Shown piece by piece: positions 38,721 through 51,900 of a stretch of 64,000 nt of DNA. Within the stretch, counting starts at the first letter, position 1, and every line of letters begins with the position of its first letter. The notes beneath the pieces were generated by a model. That model ran no database searches and was not told where the DNA came from. It saw nothing but the letters and a program-made list of their open reading frames with translations. The stretch is from Ceratodon purpureus. Its lineage: Eukaryota; Streptophyta; Bryopsida; Pseudoditrichales; Ditrichaceae. The stretch covers positions 8,243,778 through 8,307,777 of the forward strand of contig CM026431.1 in NCBI GenBank assembly GCA_014871385.1, given 5' to 3'. The translations under genes and the position numbers were made by a program.

Positions 38721-41570
38721 TTACAAGGGAGGGTAGAAGTAGGAGCTCATAGCAAAACACAAGAACAAAAAGCCTCCAATCGTGGCAACAGTTCGTTGAG
38801 ATATTTTCAACGCCAGAAGTCGGCCTCCCACCACAGCAACAGAGGTACATATTGTATGTCCAACAATTGCACCCAGCGTCACTCCAAAAGGATTTTTGTG
38901 CATTGCAAGCTGAAATTTACACAAATATAAAACATATCAGCCACGAGCACCTGTAGTTATATACAAGAGCATGAATCAAGCTTTAGTCTAAAACAAGAGC
39001 AAAGGCAGTGCATACGCAATTTAATTTCTCGATTGCGAAAGGCATAAAATGGACAAGTTAGGAGTACATACAGCAATAGTTGCAAGTTGGCTTCGATCTC
39101 CCCATTCAGCCAAAAAGGTCAAGATGAATGACTGCACAAGTCAACCAAAACAGTGATAAGTATTACGAAGTACCATATTGCACCGGGTTGAAAACTGAAT
39201 CAGGAGAAGAGTGGCAAGCCCATTATTCACACATTGGCAATCCTTGGTAATGAACACACCTCAAGAAATATCGGGGTACAGAAGCGAGCAAAAATACGGC
39301 GAAACAAATTCTTTTTCTGCGGCCCTCCTTCCAGTTTTTCTTCAACCTGCACCAATGTCCGTCAAAAAGACGCAGTAAGATGATAAGATCGATAAGACGA
39401 GATTCTACGCAGGACAGTAGGGTAGAGACATCCAGTTCTCACATACCGTTCCAGGCTTAATGTGGTCACATGTACTCCAATAGCTCCACACATGTTTGTG
39501 ACCGAAGTAATTCCCATCCAAATTTAAACAGAAACAAAACCAACAATTCTATAAGACAAAAGGTGAACTAGACATTACTCACCTCTTCAAGCTCCTTCTG
39601 AGGAGTACTATGGGCATCAGACATCCACGCAATGTAAAGCAACCGTAGTCCGAAAAAGGTGTAGAGTCCTGTCATCATCATTCAAACGAAATGAGCATTA
39701 GAAAATATGCAATCATCCGCAGCAATGTTACTATGATTTAAGACCCCATGAACAAAATGAAGCAGTTCTTCTATGTAAGGTAAGCGACGAAAGTTGTTTC
39801 CAGTGCTTGAAAAACAAAGATTGAAGATAAAAACCTGTTGCAAAATGGTTGATAAAATGTTGTGAGATCAAATTGGGCACTATTACACCAAGTCCAGTTG
39901 ACAGAATCTGTATTGAGGCGCCATTTAAAAAGTACGTTAGTCATTGGTCTGCAAGTAACATCGGAATGGAACCACCAGTCTCTGAATCAACCCGAAAATC
40001 ATGAGCCATCCATCAGATCCGTAAGATTCTACAGTGCAGATGCTCCATCTACAGAAAGTGACACGTTCTGAATCCATCCCAAGATTGAAATTATTAATAA
40101 CCTTGCAGATAGCCAGGACTCTTCCAAATGCTGATAAATCTACATCAATAACCTTCCACGCTAGAACAAGACACAGCAGTACTTACAGTCATGACGATAA
40201 GAGCAGATAGTGCTCCAGAGAGCACAATGGATCGAGGATGTCTCATTGCCATCAGGGCCGCAATAATAAAAGTCTCATCGCCAATCTAACCGAAAAGATA
40301 GAATTAATTATATGGAGAAAACATGGCATGCGCAATAATGCTACAAATTGAGGAAAATTTTATGATTCTAAAGAAGGAAGAAAGAACAGCCACAATTTAG
40401 CGCAAAATTAATGACAGAGCAGCAACCCCAGAGAATGAACAGTAATATTCACCCCATACATACCTCACTAACTAGGATCATAGACAGACTTGAAAAAGTC
40501 GCATCCGCAAAACCATTGCCACCGGCTGCATCGACAACTTCGTCCACTCCGGCCACTTTCTTGTCGGTGGGAAAAACATCATTCTTGTTCATTATCAGCT
40601 ACACAGGCCAAGATGTCAACTAGTAAGATACTTTCCCATAAACTATTTCCACCAACACATACACTAGACGCAATGAAACAGAAAAGATGATCCAATACCA
40701 GCTCTGCATCCTCGTCAATGCCCACTATTTTTAATGAAAAAAAATCACCTACATAAACCAGCATGCTGGCTCCAGCAACATGAATATGACCAAGCAGGAA
40801 GAATTTTACTGTCCACCGTTTTAATTCTGAGAACCAATTGTGCCTCACTGGGAAACACGAACATGCACAGAAAGAACTAACAGAAAACTTTATTAAAAAA
40901 ACTTCCGATTGTACAAATTTCTCCCAGCACTGCCATCAAATCCCCACGAAGTGTCCCTTCATAAAAACATAATCCATAATCCTAGATTGCTTCAAGATCG
41001 AGCATAAAGTACATTCACTTTTTGATTTCGCCACGGCCAGTTCCATTCACTTAATCCACCAACCATACACATATCAACATTGATGGACTATATCAAAATC
41101 CACACCCCCACACGACCTGAAAAACGAAGAAACAAAACAGAATGCCACACAATCACAGGAGAAAGCTCGTCCTCCCAATCACGAAATTAAAACCAGATCG
41201 TACCTTATTGCGACGGAAAACAGTGTCAGAGTCTCCAGAAACACCGCCAGCGCCATCCAAAGTATTCTCCACCTGCACCACCACCACCAACCCCCCAAAA
41301 ACCCACAATCAGTCCCAAACTGCCCAGATCCAACCATAACACAAAACCCTCCCCCCTCCACCACCTAACCAAACACAACCACACGAAGAAGAATCCACTC
41401 CAACCCAAACCCTAATCAAACGCAATCACTCTCATTCCATCCTCCCCAAAACCTCTCCTCCCCGTCCCCCAAACAAATAACCAACAAACCACACTCACCT
41501 GCTCCTGGGCAAAGAAACACGGAACCACGAGCAGCAGCAGAACCAAGCGCATGGCGTGCATGGACGCCAT
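38721..41570 (-). CDS. PML3: GDT1/UPF0016 family Mn2+/Ca2+ transporter, Golgi PML3 type
   Basis: Nine GT-AG exons: 41570-41499, 41272-41204, 40598-40464, 40285-40187, 39907-39835, 39668-39583, 39346-39260, 39131-39072, 38909-38721, together 289 residues. An N-terminal signal peptide (MRLVLLLLVVPCFFA) is followed by a hydrophilic lumenal segment. Two GDT1 repeats follow, each with the ExGD motif: SEIGDETFIIAALMAMRH and LAEWGDRSQLATIA. A charged cytosolic loop with KELEEVEEKLEGG lies between them. The C-terminus SSYFYPPL is typical of Arabidopsis GDT1-like protein 3 (PML3). The family moves Mn2+ and Ca2+ into the secretory pathway, probably in exchange for protons, supporting Golgi glycosylation and wall synthesis. 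Length and motifs are normal and the gene looks intact. Confidence 0.94.
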
Positions 41571-41740
41571 GGCCAGATCTGGTTCAGAAACCAGAACCTG
41601 CCCCTCTCTCTTTTAGAAAAACTGAAACCCCTGCCTCTTACAACTTCAGTGACCTCAAACTAAACCTCTCAAGCTGTAAAACTCTAGCTATGTGAAGCTC
41701 CTGATGTAAAATAACCGCAATGACGCCCCTGATCTGAAGG

Positions 41741-41775
41741 TGGCGATGGCGATGGCGATGGCGATGGCGAAGGCG
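41741..41775. repeat. (GGCGAT)n microsatellite near the PML3 start
   Basis: About five perfect GGCGAT units followed by a variant unit, in the probable PML3 5'UTR or promoter. Confidence 0.85.
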
Positions 41776-41867
41776 ACCTTCGACGACGCCCCCATGCAAT
41801 GAAACTCCAACACATGCTCCCTTCAACCATCTATTCTCGCGCATTTCACAGCACACGCGCCCAGGTA

Positions 41868-41945
41868 TCGCACCGGGTATAGTGGTAGCATCATGGTAGT
41901 ATCGGACGTGTATCGATTCCTGAAGGAGGACACGATGCCTCGGTG
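41868..41945 (+). pseudogene. Degenerate tRNA-like sequence
   Basis: GCACCGGGTATAGTGGTAG resembles a tRNA 5' half with an A box, and GTATCGATTCC resembles a B box. The anticodon and T stems do not pair, so it is at best a tRNA pseudogene or tRNA-derived repeat. Confidence 0.3.
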
Positions 41946-43166
41946 ATGGAAGGGCGTTGTCGGGTTATTAGACGTGTATGTCATAGTTATCAATCCGGAT
42001 GGCTGGACGCGACTGAGTGCGATTGCGGGAGTGTGACTGCGTGCCGTTTTATGCACCGACTGTGCCGTTGCACGTGTTGATTGTGGGGGCCAATGGGCGA
42101 ATTCGATTTGGGTTGTTTGTTTGGTGCGGGTTCCGCGTGGTTGACTGCGCAGTTGGTCCCTGGATCTCGCGGTGGCGGGTGGTGGGGTCAAGGGGTCGTT
42201 GTTGACGGTTATCGACTTTGGGTTTGGAATACTTGGGCTGAAAGAGTGCGTGTGTCGGTTTTGGGTGTGGTAGCGGGTTTTAGTGTGCCTCCATTATTTG
42301 TTGTGTTGTGGAGTGCACTGTTTACTGGAAATATTTTTGAGCTTGGCGAGTTTTTGAGTAGGCACCTACTGACCCTGAAGATTGACTAAGAGAATTAAAA
42401 TCATTTTATGGTCATGGCTCTTGGTGTAGAGCCTTGACCATGAAAAATCAAAAATCACTTTTTAAATGTTTTGGTCATTTCTCATAGTGTAAAGTGGATT
42501 TGGACCGGGATGACTTTTGGCCAATCACTTATTTTTGCCCAACGGTCCCTTTGATTTTCATCGAGTTACCTCTTTGCTTCAATCCAACGTAAAATCCATT
42601 GGAGCATGAAACATTATCAACTCGGCAAAAAATAGCATATTTAGGTAACCTCAAGCTTTGCGATCAATCTCATTTTTTCAAAGTAGTACAAAACAAAATC
42701 TGACCGAGACAACTTTCTTGTACTATCACAAATTTTAAAGGTTCGTGGAAATTTTGGTCTCTGAAGGGATGAGAATGAATAAAGAGTTTGGTCAAACACC
42801 AATGGTTTTTTCACCTATACATAGCAATTTATAGCAAAACCAGTAGAATGTTAAAAAATGCTAGTTAATTGAATATTGAAAGGGGGAAAACTTTCAATTT
42901 AAATAACTAGAATCGTGCTCTGCAAGGTTAATTGGTGTTACCCATTAGTTGAGCTGATAAAATAGCCTAAACTGCACTTGTTGCAAAGAGGTGATTGTCA
43001 AGATTGTTGGTTCTTTAATGTGTTGTAAGAGCATTAGTACAACAAGTCATATCCAAAGTCCACTGATATTTTTAGATCATCAAAAATAACCCTTGTGACA
43101 AGATTTTTATATAATAAGAAAGACAAAATCAACAACAAATTTTATTCCAATATACGAACTTGCACC

Positions 43167-43903
43167 GGGGGGAAGCACAATAAAGTGGACCACAAAAGTG
43201 CTTAGCTCATTGCCAATTTCAACCCGTTGTGTAAACACGCTAGAAAGTGGCATCTAAAACTTCTTGATGGGAAATTAAGTTTGAGATACGGAAAGTAGAC
43301 TTGATGTACTACAACTGCCGAAATTTGCGTTCGCAGTTGTTGAGTTGAGACACCTCTATGAACACCACAAAGTTGAACAAAGTGAATGCAGTCATTTGGA
43401 AAAGTGACCGTATTACATTGTAGTTTTGACAGAAATCACTTTTGACTTTGCGGGGCCCTTCGTTTGTACATTACGCTTGTAGAAATGATCCAGGTGGCTG
43501 TGTTTGCAATCCTAGATTGGCAAAAAGTATCCCCGGGACGTTTTTAAAACATTGTTTTCGGTGAAACTTTTTGTGAGGTTTTTTTCACCGAACATTATTT
43601 TTTAAATTGGAAAAACCATCCTCTAAAGACAATAGAAGGCCCCAAATGAAGAAATTAAGACCTTGGAAAAGTTCATTTTTATGATTTAGAACTAAGGGTC
43701 AAATTAAGTTTCAATTGAAGATGTTTTTTTTATTGAGATGCCTGTAAGATACTTTATGAAACCTTAAAAAGTGACTAAAATGCTCAAAAACTACACCAAA
43801 ATGCTCAAAATCAGCTTTGAGCTATAAAAAACAGCACACTTCATATTCACTTCCTAGTGATCACATATTGCACTTGGTGGTCCACTTTATTGTGCTTCCC
43901 CCC
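43167..43903. mobile_element. Non-autonomous DNA transposon 'G6', copy 1 (4-bp TSD CACC)
   Basis: Terminal inverted repeats begin GGGGGGAAGCACAATAAAG and match for about 27 bases at both ends. The element is flanked by CACC at 43163-43166 and 43904-43907. No transposase is encoded (737 bp). The second copy at 61566-62303 shares its ends and most of its interior and has its own 4-bp duplication. Four-base duplications with G-rich ends could fit the Sola superfamily; that assignment is inference. Confidence 0.88.
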
Positions 43904-43907
43904 CACC

Positions 43908-44666
43908 TCTTGAATGTTCATTGAAAAAAAGTTACACTCTATAATGTCCGTTCAATAAATTTCTTATAATTAGTAAACAATGTGGTGACCGTATAGTCAT
44001 GCAATTTAGGCATTGTTCTTGCCATATCTATTGAATTGTTTAAAAGCTTCTTAACTTACATAATGGCCAATACAGAAGTTGAGATAAAAATACTAATAAT
44101 ACTATCTTTGCATTTGTATAAAATTAAATACTTCCAACTTACATTAGTTTCAAAATCATGTTGTTGTAAAACATCATTAGAACTCATGACTTGGCCTTAA
44201 CAAGGTCAAAGCAACAATATCATCAAAAGAGGGCCCTTCATAGTATAGTGTGAAAATTTACCAAAAAGCATTGGGATTTTATGAATGAGGATGAGCATAA
44301 TGTTTGGCTGAACTAAGCAATCGATGGTTTGAATCTTTTGGAAAGAACAGTCATGTGGTCCATCTCGTTGGTTGATGCTGTAGAGTTTCCCGAGCCCATA
44401 TGAACTTCAGCAACGGTATGCTTAGTTCCAGGTTCAGATAGAAACAGGTTGAGAAGCGTTACCTTCACGACCAAACTAACTGTCTGGTACAAAAACTCGC
44501 ACAATCTAAAAGAATTACGAGAATGATGTAGTCTAAAACCACATCAACACGGTTCACAAGCCTGAGTACAATGATTGTTTCAATCCGAGAGCACACGCCA
44601 TGGCTTACACCATAGCCATACCTGCTTTGGAACATGAAATTTCAGGGACTACCACCACTGTCAAGC
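43908..44666. other. Intergenic, no gene seen
   Basis: AT-rich DNA. From about 44617 it is homologous to the left flank of the duplicated block at 63094, which provides the empty site for the next element. Confidence 0.4.
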
Positions 44667-44670
44667 TTAA

Positions 44671-45613
44671 CCCTTTAGTGCCCAGCGACTTTTGGGGGAA
44701 AAGTTCTGTTTCGAGACCCCAGCGTGATCACGATTGAACTGCTGGCGGAGTTAGATGAATTTCCAGAATCGGAATGTTGGAAACGGAAGCCAACTCGAAT
44801 AGCTTCCCAATGCTTGACTTCGTAGGTGAATCTAAGCATTGCTATTAGGAGTTTTTGGCATGTATTTGAGCATGTTTACTATCCTGAAATTCAGAATACA
44901 GTGATGGTGCTCCCGGGCCATGCAACGAAATCGAGTTCCAAAAAAACCGTAAAATCATGAGGCACTTGGACCGGACTCTGAACATGTATAGAGATCTGTG
45001 GCAAAAAGAATCAGCTCAAATTTTTTTTTTTTGGAATTGATATACAATTATTCACACCGAAGACATCCATCTGGATACGATCCAGCCAATACAGTTCACG
45101 GCGGATTTCAATGCCTTCGGAGAGGTGATCACGAAATCGCAACGGCTATTGTGGACTGAATCACACCTACAACAAAAGGGATCCCAAACTTCAAGCTAAT
45201 ACACCGCAAAGTTCACCAAAATTGAAAAAATACCGAACAGGCTCTATACACTTCGGACCGCCAGTGTATTTCCTTCCACCTTCATGGCCCACGAAACAAC
45301 TGCAGACACCTGGCATATCTTTCCCGCAGAGAATGAAACTGGTTACGGATGCACTTTGGGGAGCGCAAATTATACATAGGGGGTTCTTCTTTTCCCTTCC
45401 ACGCTAGTTTTCTTTCTTACGGTGTTGCAGTATAATCATGTACTTGAGGGGTCTCTCATGATCCGATTCGAAATTTTTTTTTTCCAACTTGCAGATAATG
45501 TTCACGCCCTGGTCCGTCCCGGTATACACTTTTGCTGTCCCGGAATAGCGTCACCGGAATTCCAGTTTCCGATGCCCCAGCGACCACAAATGGGTCTGCT
45601 GGGCACTAAAGGG
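44671..45613. mobile_element. piggyBac-like non-autonomous element (TTAA target)
   Basis: Ends are CCCTTTAGTGCCCAGC and its reverse complement GCTGGGCACTAAAGGG. The left flank is TTAA (44667-44670); the right flank is TTGA (45614-45617), a one-base-decayed TTAA. The related block at about 63147 reads AAGCTTAACGCG with a single TTAA and no insert, so it is the empty site. The length is 943 bp and no transposase is encoded. A TTAA target with CCCTTT ends is the hallmark of piggyBac. Confidence 0.88.
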
Positions 45614-46546
45614 TTGACGCGATCATTTCCCAGACCATGGCCATTCCCACAAACATAGTTATCTTAATCACAATCCTTTTCAATCCCAACACTGCTCGGA
45701 TGTTTTGCCAGCAGAACCTCACTTGCAAACCGGTTCCTCAAGAGTATATAGCGGGTGATTAATTGAGTCCAAACGAGTTTAAATGCCGTCAAATTCTAGG
45801 CGAATCATGTCGGCAAACACCCCAAGGGTCTGCCTCTCCTTGCTCCATCAAGCCACCAAGCTCATGCATCCAAGGAAGGGAATTTCATCCAAAGTAAGCT
45901 GAGCGACATAACCGACTCAATCATGTATCCGAAAGCATTGTATGTAATTCATTGATCCGCTCAATATTGTATCTGTGACTGTCGTGAAAGACTGGCTATG
46001 TCCGACTGTCCAAAACATGACCTCATACTTATTTGCAACATGAGCCTGACAATGAACCATGATTCATCACGAACTTTATAACCAGAACTTTAAAAAACCA
46101 ACACTTCTGCATCTGGAGGAGGCCTGAGTGAGGTCGATCAACAGAACCAACTCTTCACTCTCCAGCACCAAAACTCCACAGCAGCGGTCGATTAACAGAG
46201 CTACACGGCAGTTAATTGCAACTCGTCTACACTGATGCATTCATTATCCATGCATCAATCTCAACTCGACCCTAGGACGTATCAACTCGTCTACTCAAGG
46301 CAACCTCGGTCACCTTCGTGGGAGCGGTTGCATATTAATATTTAAAACTACTCTTAGCTACCCAAACTTGCATTTAACTAAGTTGTCAACTCTTCACTCA
46401 GAAACTGGGCGAAACCTCAAGCTTGACTGAGGAGGTTGCATGTTTTCGTCGGAGATGTGATCCGGGCTGCTGCAAGCGCAGCCTCTGCGTGACTACATGT
46501 CCGCTGCTCTCTCATCATTGTACACTAGTTGGAGTGAACTGGTAAA
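45614..46546. repeat. Segment downstream of the pectate lyase, duplicated at the window's right edge
   Basis: From about 45710 to at least 46469 it matches 63241-64000 with an offset of 17531 and about one difference per several hundred bases (for example near 46300). It is the 3' flank of the minus-strand pectate lyase gene. Confidence 0.92.
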
Positions 46547-48440
46547 TTACATCTTCAGAGGACCCGCGCTTCGGGTGATGGCGGGGACGATGCTAGCGGG
46601 GCGTGACGACGTGCTGAAAGCTTTGGCGTAGACACCAGCGGAGGTCGCCTTGGCACCGGAGCCAGTGAAGAACGCTCCCTTGAGGAAAACGTCGCCGCTG
46701 GACGCCCAGTTCCAACTCTGCCACCCGCCGTAGCTAGGTCCGTTGTCGTTGATCCGCTTCGTCACCTCTTTCTTGCTGCCGGGGTTGAAGATGTTGCCTT
46801 GGCTCAGAATGGTGGGGTCTTCGCTACCTCCGATCGCGTAAATGCCCCACCCGGCCGTGTAATCGTTGTTCAAGATGTGGAACACTCCGAATCGGCATCT
46901 GCGTGCGCAACCATCATGGTCAGATCACTATGAGTAACCTTAGCTCAGGCTCTAAACTTCCCTGCTCTTCCATGAAACTGGTTGTACATAGAAGTAAAAG
47001 TAGTGGCATACCTTGGCAAGCGTTGAGTGAGGCCTTGTCCGAAGTTGTTGAATGCCACCGTCACCCTCATGGCTCTGTCGAAGGTGTGGTCGGGGGAGGC
47101 GCCCAGCAGCATCACCTTGTTGTGATTCTCGAACAGGGAGTTGGAGACCGTGACCATGGATGATCCGCGAGTGACATCGAGCAGCCCATCGGTGGCCTTG
47201 GCGAGGTAGCAGTGGTCCACCCACACGTCGTGCGAGCCCCAGATGTGGATGCCATCGCCGTCCGTCACGCCGCGGTTGACCACTTGCGTCGGTGACACCC
47301 GGATGGTGGACGGTCCCGAAGGCTTGATGTCGTGGATGTAGAGGCCGTGGAGGATGACGTTGTTGGTATTCTGGATCGTGACCTGTGACCCCCCGGTGAT
47401 GTGCACCTCCGCGCCACGGCCGTCGATGGTCTTGTACGCGCCCACCCACAGCTCACCCTTCAGCTGAATGGTCATGCTCTTGGCGAAGATGATCCACAGC
47501 GGCCCGTTGCGCGTCACGCCGTACCGGAGCGTTCCCGGCTGAGGATTCTTGGTGTCGTCTGCGTTGCTCGTGACGGTGTAGATGGGGCCATTCTTCCCGC
47601 CGATGGCATTTCTTCCGAAGCCGATAGCGCAGCTGGCGAGCGCCTGGCGATGGCTGCGCCAATTCGGGTCGCAACGCCAGCAATCATCAATGGGGTTACC
47701 CGTGCCGCACCCGCCCATGGCCTTGGCCAGAGAGGTCAGCATGTCGTCCGCAGCGGTGACATTCATCACATCAGCCGAAGCGAGGCTCAATCCACTGTCA
47801 CCAGAAAACAAATATCATCATGAACAAAATCAGTCATGTCGACAGAAACAGAGGAGAACCACATTGAAGCAGAGGATCTAGAACATTGAAATTTCGCTCT
47901 GGGAGCTGGTACAAGATCTGTCAAGTTCAGCAGATTTCAGATTGGATTATATGTACATGTGTGTTCAACTTACTCGTCATTGGCCTTGTAGACGGTGTCT
48001 GCATTGGAAGTGTCGAAGAACACCTCGTCATTCTCGTACTGAGACTGGGAAAACACCACTTGATCATTACCCGGTTGGAAAGCTGTGTCATCTGAGAAGC
48101 TGGTGGCAGTGGTGTCGGCTTGGACTGTCTCAGGTGAATCAACGAAGACACCTTCCTCAGTCGAGTCGACCGGGTTTGTGGCAGCGAAGCTCTCGTAGTT
48201 GTATGTGTCCTGCTGCGTCGAGTCCGGGATGTCCAGAGTGTCTTGAGTGGTGAACGATTGGCTGTTGAAGGAAGCATTCGGGTCTTGAGGATTTCCGAAG
48301 CTACCTTCGGTGGAAACATACTCTGCTGTGTCGTAGTCTCCGGGCATGGACCTCGCGTGGAGCCCTGTCCACTGCGAAGCCAGCACGGTCAGCAGGAGGA
48401 ACACTGGGGTGAGCGTCCTGGTCGCCATTCTGATTGCCAT
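46547..48440 (-). CDS. Pectate lyase (polysaccharide lyase family 1), secreted
   Basis: Three GT-AG exons, 48440-47974, 47794-47012 and 46898-46547, give 533 residues. A signal peptide (TLTPVFLLLTVLASQWTG) is followed by a Ser/Thr/Asp-rich stretch of about 120 residues with little predicted order. The PL1 domain begins near CGTGNPIDDCWRCDPNW. It contains the calcium-site region (GDGIHIWGSHDVWVDHC, DGLLDVTRGS), the VMLLGASPDHTFDRAMRVT block, and the catalytic RxPxxR signature (RLPRCRFG) spanning the last intron. The enzyme cleaves de-esterified homogalacturonan in the cell wall by beta-elimination and needs calcium. The acidic N-terminal extension is unusual. The start is the first ATG after the 5'UTR intron. 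The gene looks intact. Confidence 0.95.
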
Positions 48441-48980
48441 GGATGGTGACCGGACCCTGTTGTTTGGCTATGTCGATGTAGGTGCACCTCAAATCTGCAG
48501 AATGGATACCGCATTGCATGTTCAGTACTGAATCAAGATTAATGGCGATCAAGAGGCATTCAGGACATTGAAGCTGCTTCTAAAATGTTTGAGTCAGCAT
48601 GAAAGAAATCTGCTGAAAGATTCAGACTACAGTACTGACGTAACCGTTAACTGGTTATTGAACCAAGGTACACTGCACATGAATTCAGTTGATCTTTTGA
48701 ATGACTTTGGGACAAGAAGAAGAGTATCAACTGAATGCAAAAGGCAAGTCCTGAGAGTGAAGACGAATGCATCATTGGAGATGAGGTTAAGAGCCGGTTG
48801 ATGGCAATGTGCATACCTGCGTTGAGGGCCAAGTAGTAAGAGCCGTATTACTGCCTGTTCAACATCTCCACAAACAATACCAGTGTCCCAACGTGAGCTC
48901 CAGGGATGCCTTGAGCTGACTTTGACACAGACAGAGAATGTGATGAGTGTCCAGTGCTCCAGATGAGGGTGTTATATAAC
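48441..48980 (-). promoter_or_regulatory. Pectate lyase 5'UTR intron and TATA box
   Basis: On the minus strand a donor (CAACGCAG/GTATGC) at 48817/48816 and an acceptor (TTCTGCAG/ATTTGAGG) at 48495/48494 define a probable 5'UTR intron of about 320 bases. TATATAA lies at about 48972-48978, giving a start site near 48940. Confidence 0.55.
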
Positions 48981-51900
48981 AGAGCATCAGGGAGATTGTC
49001 AATGCGTATCTGGGACCGTTGTTACTGCAGGTGACCCAGTTTACGAAAGCAGTGCGCGGCCTGTTGACAGTTGATCCAGGTTTACCAGGAGGCGGCTGTT
49101 GGCTGCTTGCTGGTGCGACATTGCCGTGAATCACTGTGCAATCCAGTTACAGCAGCGCGGAGCTTGATTGTAAATCACCTTCCCTTTTCGGATTCCACTT
49201 GCAAATTCCCAGGTTACGGTGCCTAACTTATGCTTAAAACTCATCCCAATTTGGCAAAGTTCACTTGGTTGTCTTGACTGAAACAGTGGTACCGTGAATT
49301 CCTTTTTAACTCAGTTACCAGCTTTCGACACAATCGCTGTGACTGGTTCACTCATATCACCACGTCAATGTTTGTCAATCTCTCAATTTACTAAAATTGT
49401 CTTGTTAAGTTTTATCTCCCACACTTGGTTTTTCTGTGGCTCATCTAAATGGCATGGGTAGAAGCCGAACTGGTGAATCGTATGATCAGGTTAAGTTTTG
49501 TAGGTAAGTGCCAGGGTATTTTTCCCTTTTTTAACTGGACGATTAATCAATAAACTGTTTTGTTACTTCAATTTTCAAAAGAGTAACTAGGCAGTCACCT
49601 GCCGGCGTTGATGTTTTTGCACTATTATTAAAAAAAGGAACTTTAGCGAGAGCTACACTACTTAGGACCTCCGACCCTAGGCCAGCCGTGATTCCATTCA
49701 TCAACGTCACCTGCCAACCTCGAGGCCCAGAAACGGGGAGAGTAAAACCAGCTCGAATCGCTTCCACAATGGATTCTCCATTACCCCAAGTGTATGTGAT
49801 ACAGTTACGTGAGTCGAACAATCACAGCGCATGTGGTTGCCGCTTCCACGGAGTTAGCACTGACACAATTTAGTTACGCTATTTCTAGACGAATCACCAG
49901 GCACCTGAGAGCGCCTGCGGCACACTTACGGTACCCGCAAGTGCCTATGATCTCGCTCTCCCGAGTTTCCGCTCCCCACAAATTCGTTACTTCGGTGGAG
50001 AGTACTTGTGGTGGCGGCAGTCGACTCATGAGTCTCATCTAGTGTGTGGACGTCTCATGAGGCGCCAACAGCACCGACTCGTCCTTAAATGCCCACGATT
50101 TGACCTAGTTTTGACTCTCCGGCCATGGAAGCGTCAGGTTCTCAATCCGAAGCGGCTTTCAATGCTCTTTGCGCGAGGTTCAACTCTTTGAATAACTATG
50201 AGACCGAAGGTGTTCTCATCTGATGGTCTGTGAGTGATCATATTTTTGAACTAGGACTTGATCTTTGCGCCTTACCGCCTGGCTTGCAGCTATGTTTGCG
50301 AATTTGATACCGAAAAGTACAGAATTTCTTCCAGCATTTGAATAGAACGTGATCAGTGGTAAGGAATTGGTAAATCTATTGGACCTGTAAGCACTTGCAA
50401 GGACTAGCATATCCACATGATTCAGACTCGGTGAACTAGATCTGCGTTACGAGGCTCTTCCTAGGAAAGTCACTTGTGGAACAGGGTATCATAATTTGCG
50501 GGGTATCCTAAAGTTACATGGCCCCGCTCGTTCAAATTTGATGTAAATCAGGATCCAAAGCGACAAGTACTTGACGGAGGACTGGAGCTGCATATGAGGA
50601 ATCAAGCATGAGCGCCCAGCTGCAACTTCCTAGATTAGTCCTTCCATGCCTGCACCCCGTAGGATTGATGCTGGAATTGCTACACGGGGCATGAGCGGCG
50701 AGTAGACGGTACGTCATGACTCTAAGGACCGGAGAAGTCCACATGTAATCAATACGAAGAGGATTGAGCTTTTTTATTGGTCATAAATGAGACTATTACT
50801 TTGTCTCTAACACTGTTGCCTAGACTTTGTCATTGGAGAGCTTCAAGCATGGATGTGAAAATGACTTGACTTCCAATATGAAAGCACTTCTATGAAGAGG
50901 AATTTTGTATAAATTATACTAGCGTGAATAAAGGGCCTTCTAATCTGAAACAATGATGTTTTTAGGCCATATGGCCTACTCAAAATCTTCAATTTAAATT
51001 CACAGAAATTCACAATCTATAATCTTAGAAATTTACAGCTTATATTTATAGAAATTTATAATTGAAATTTGCAAAAAAATTTGCAAAAAAAATTGCAATT
51101 TACAATCATATGAATGTGGGCATCATTTAAATGCAAATGCCAAAAAATAAGATATAAATTATTAAAAAAAAAAAAATCTAAAAAATATCATGTATCACTC
51201 TTGTAATGAATCCCCAAAATAGAGTTTACTAACATAAGTAACATTAGTAACATTTTTATTTTTTATAATTGCACATTTCATTTGTTTTGAAGAAAAACTT
51301 GCGCAATTTTTGATGCATAACATTAACATGAAATGAACTTGCATATAATGATCACAATTCATTTCCTTTAGTTTACTATGATAGAGTGAATCCCTTTCTT
51401 GATTGATGAAAGTCAAACTTATCTAGCAACAATAATGTAGCAAAGAATTATATCTTCGCATGATTATCTAATATATTTGATTACAATCTGATGATCTTCA
51501 CTTCCTCTGAAATCCAACTGTAACCGATATTTTATACTTGATTTAAGTATGAAAGTCCTACATTATATTTTGATAGAGTCTATTCATGACATTCAAGCAA
51601 TCATTATAATTACAAATCACATTTTTCTAAATAAAAACTCTAGTCATATATTTACTTTGTAATTCAAGTTCAAAATGTAAATATCATCCTATGTATGAGG
51701 TCATTGTAGCACCATTTCCAAAAAAAGCAACAAACTATTTAGTACTTCCCTTATGCACAAAACAATGTTCAATATATGAAACATTTTTAAAAGAAGTTGC
51801 CTTTTCAATACTTTAAAAGTCTAGCCCACATACACATTGAGGGACCAAAACCGGAAATAGTGAAACAAATAGTGGATGTTATTAAGAAAATTATATATGT

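Larger units (their letters stand above)
41571..43162. other. PML3 upstream region and intergenic DNA
   Basis: Directly upstream of the PML3 start is the probable 5'UTR and promoter, with a (GGCGAT)n hexamer run at about 41741-41775. A degenerate tRNA-like sequence is at 41868-41945. The remainder (42000-43162) has short plus-strand ORFs of no recognised family. Confidence 0.4.

Noticed and set aside
42017-42389. Plus-strand frames of 60-100 codons
   Set aside because: No homology recognised, and the composition reflects GT-rich DNA upstream of the PML3 gene.
46952-47881. Several open frames within the pectate lyase exons on both strands
   Set aside because: Shadow frames of the GC-rich PL1 coding exon.
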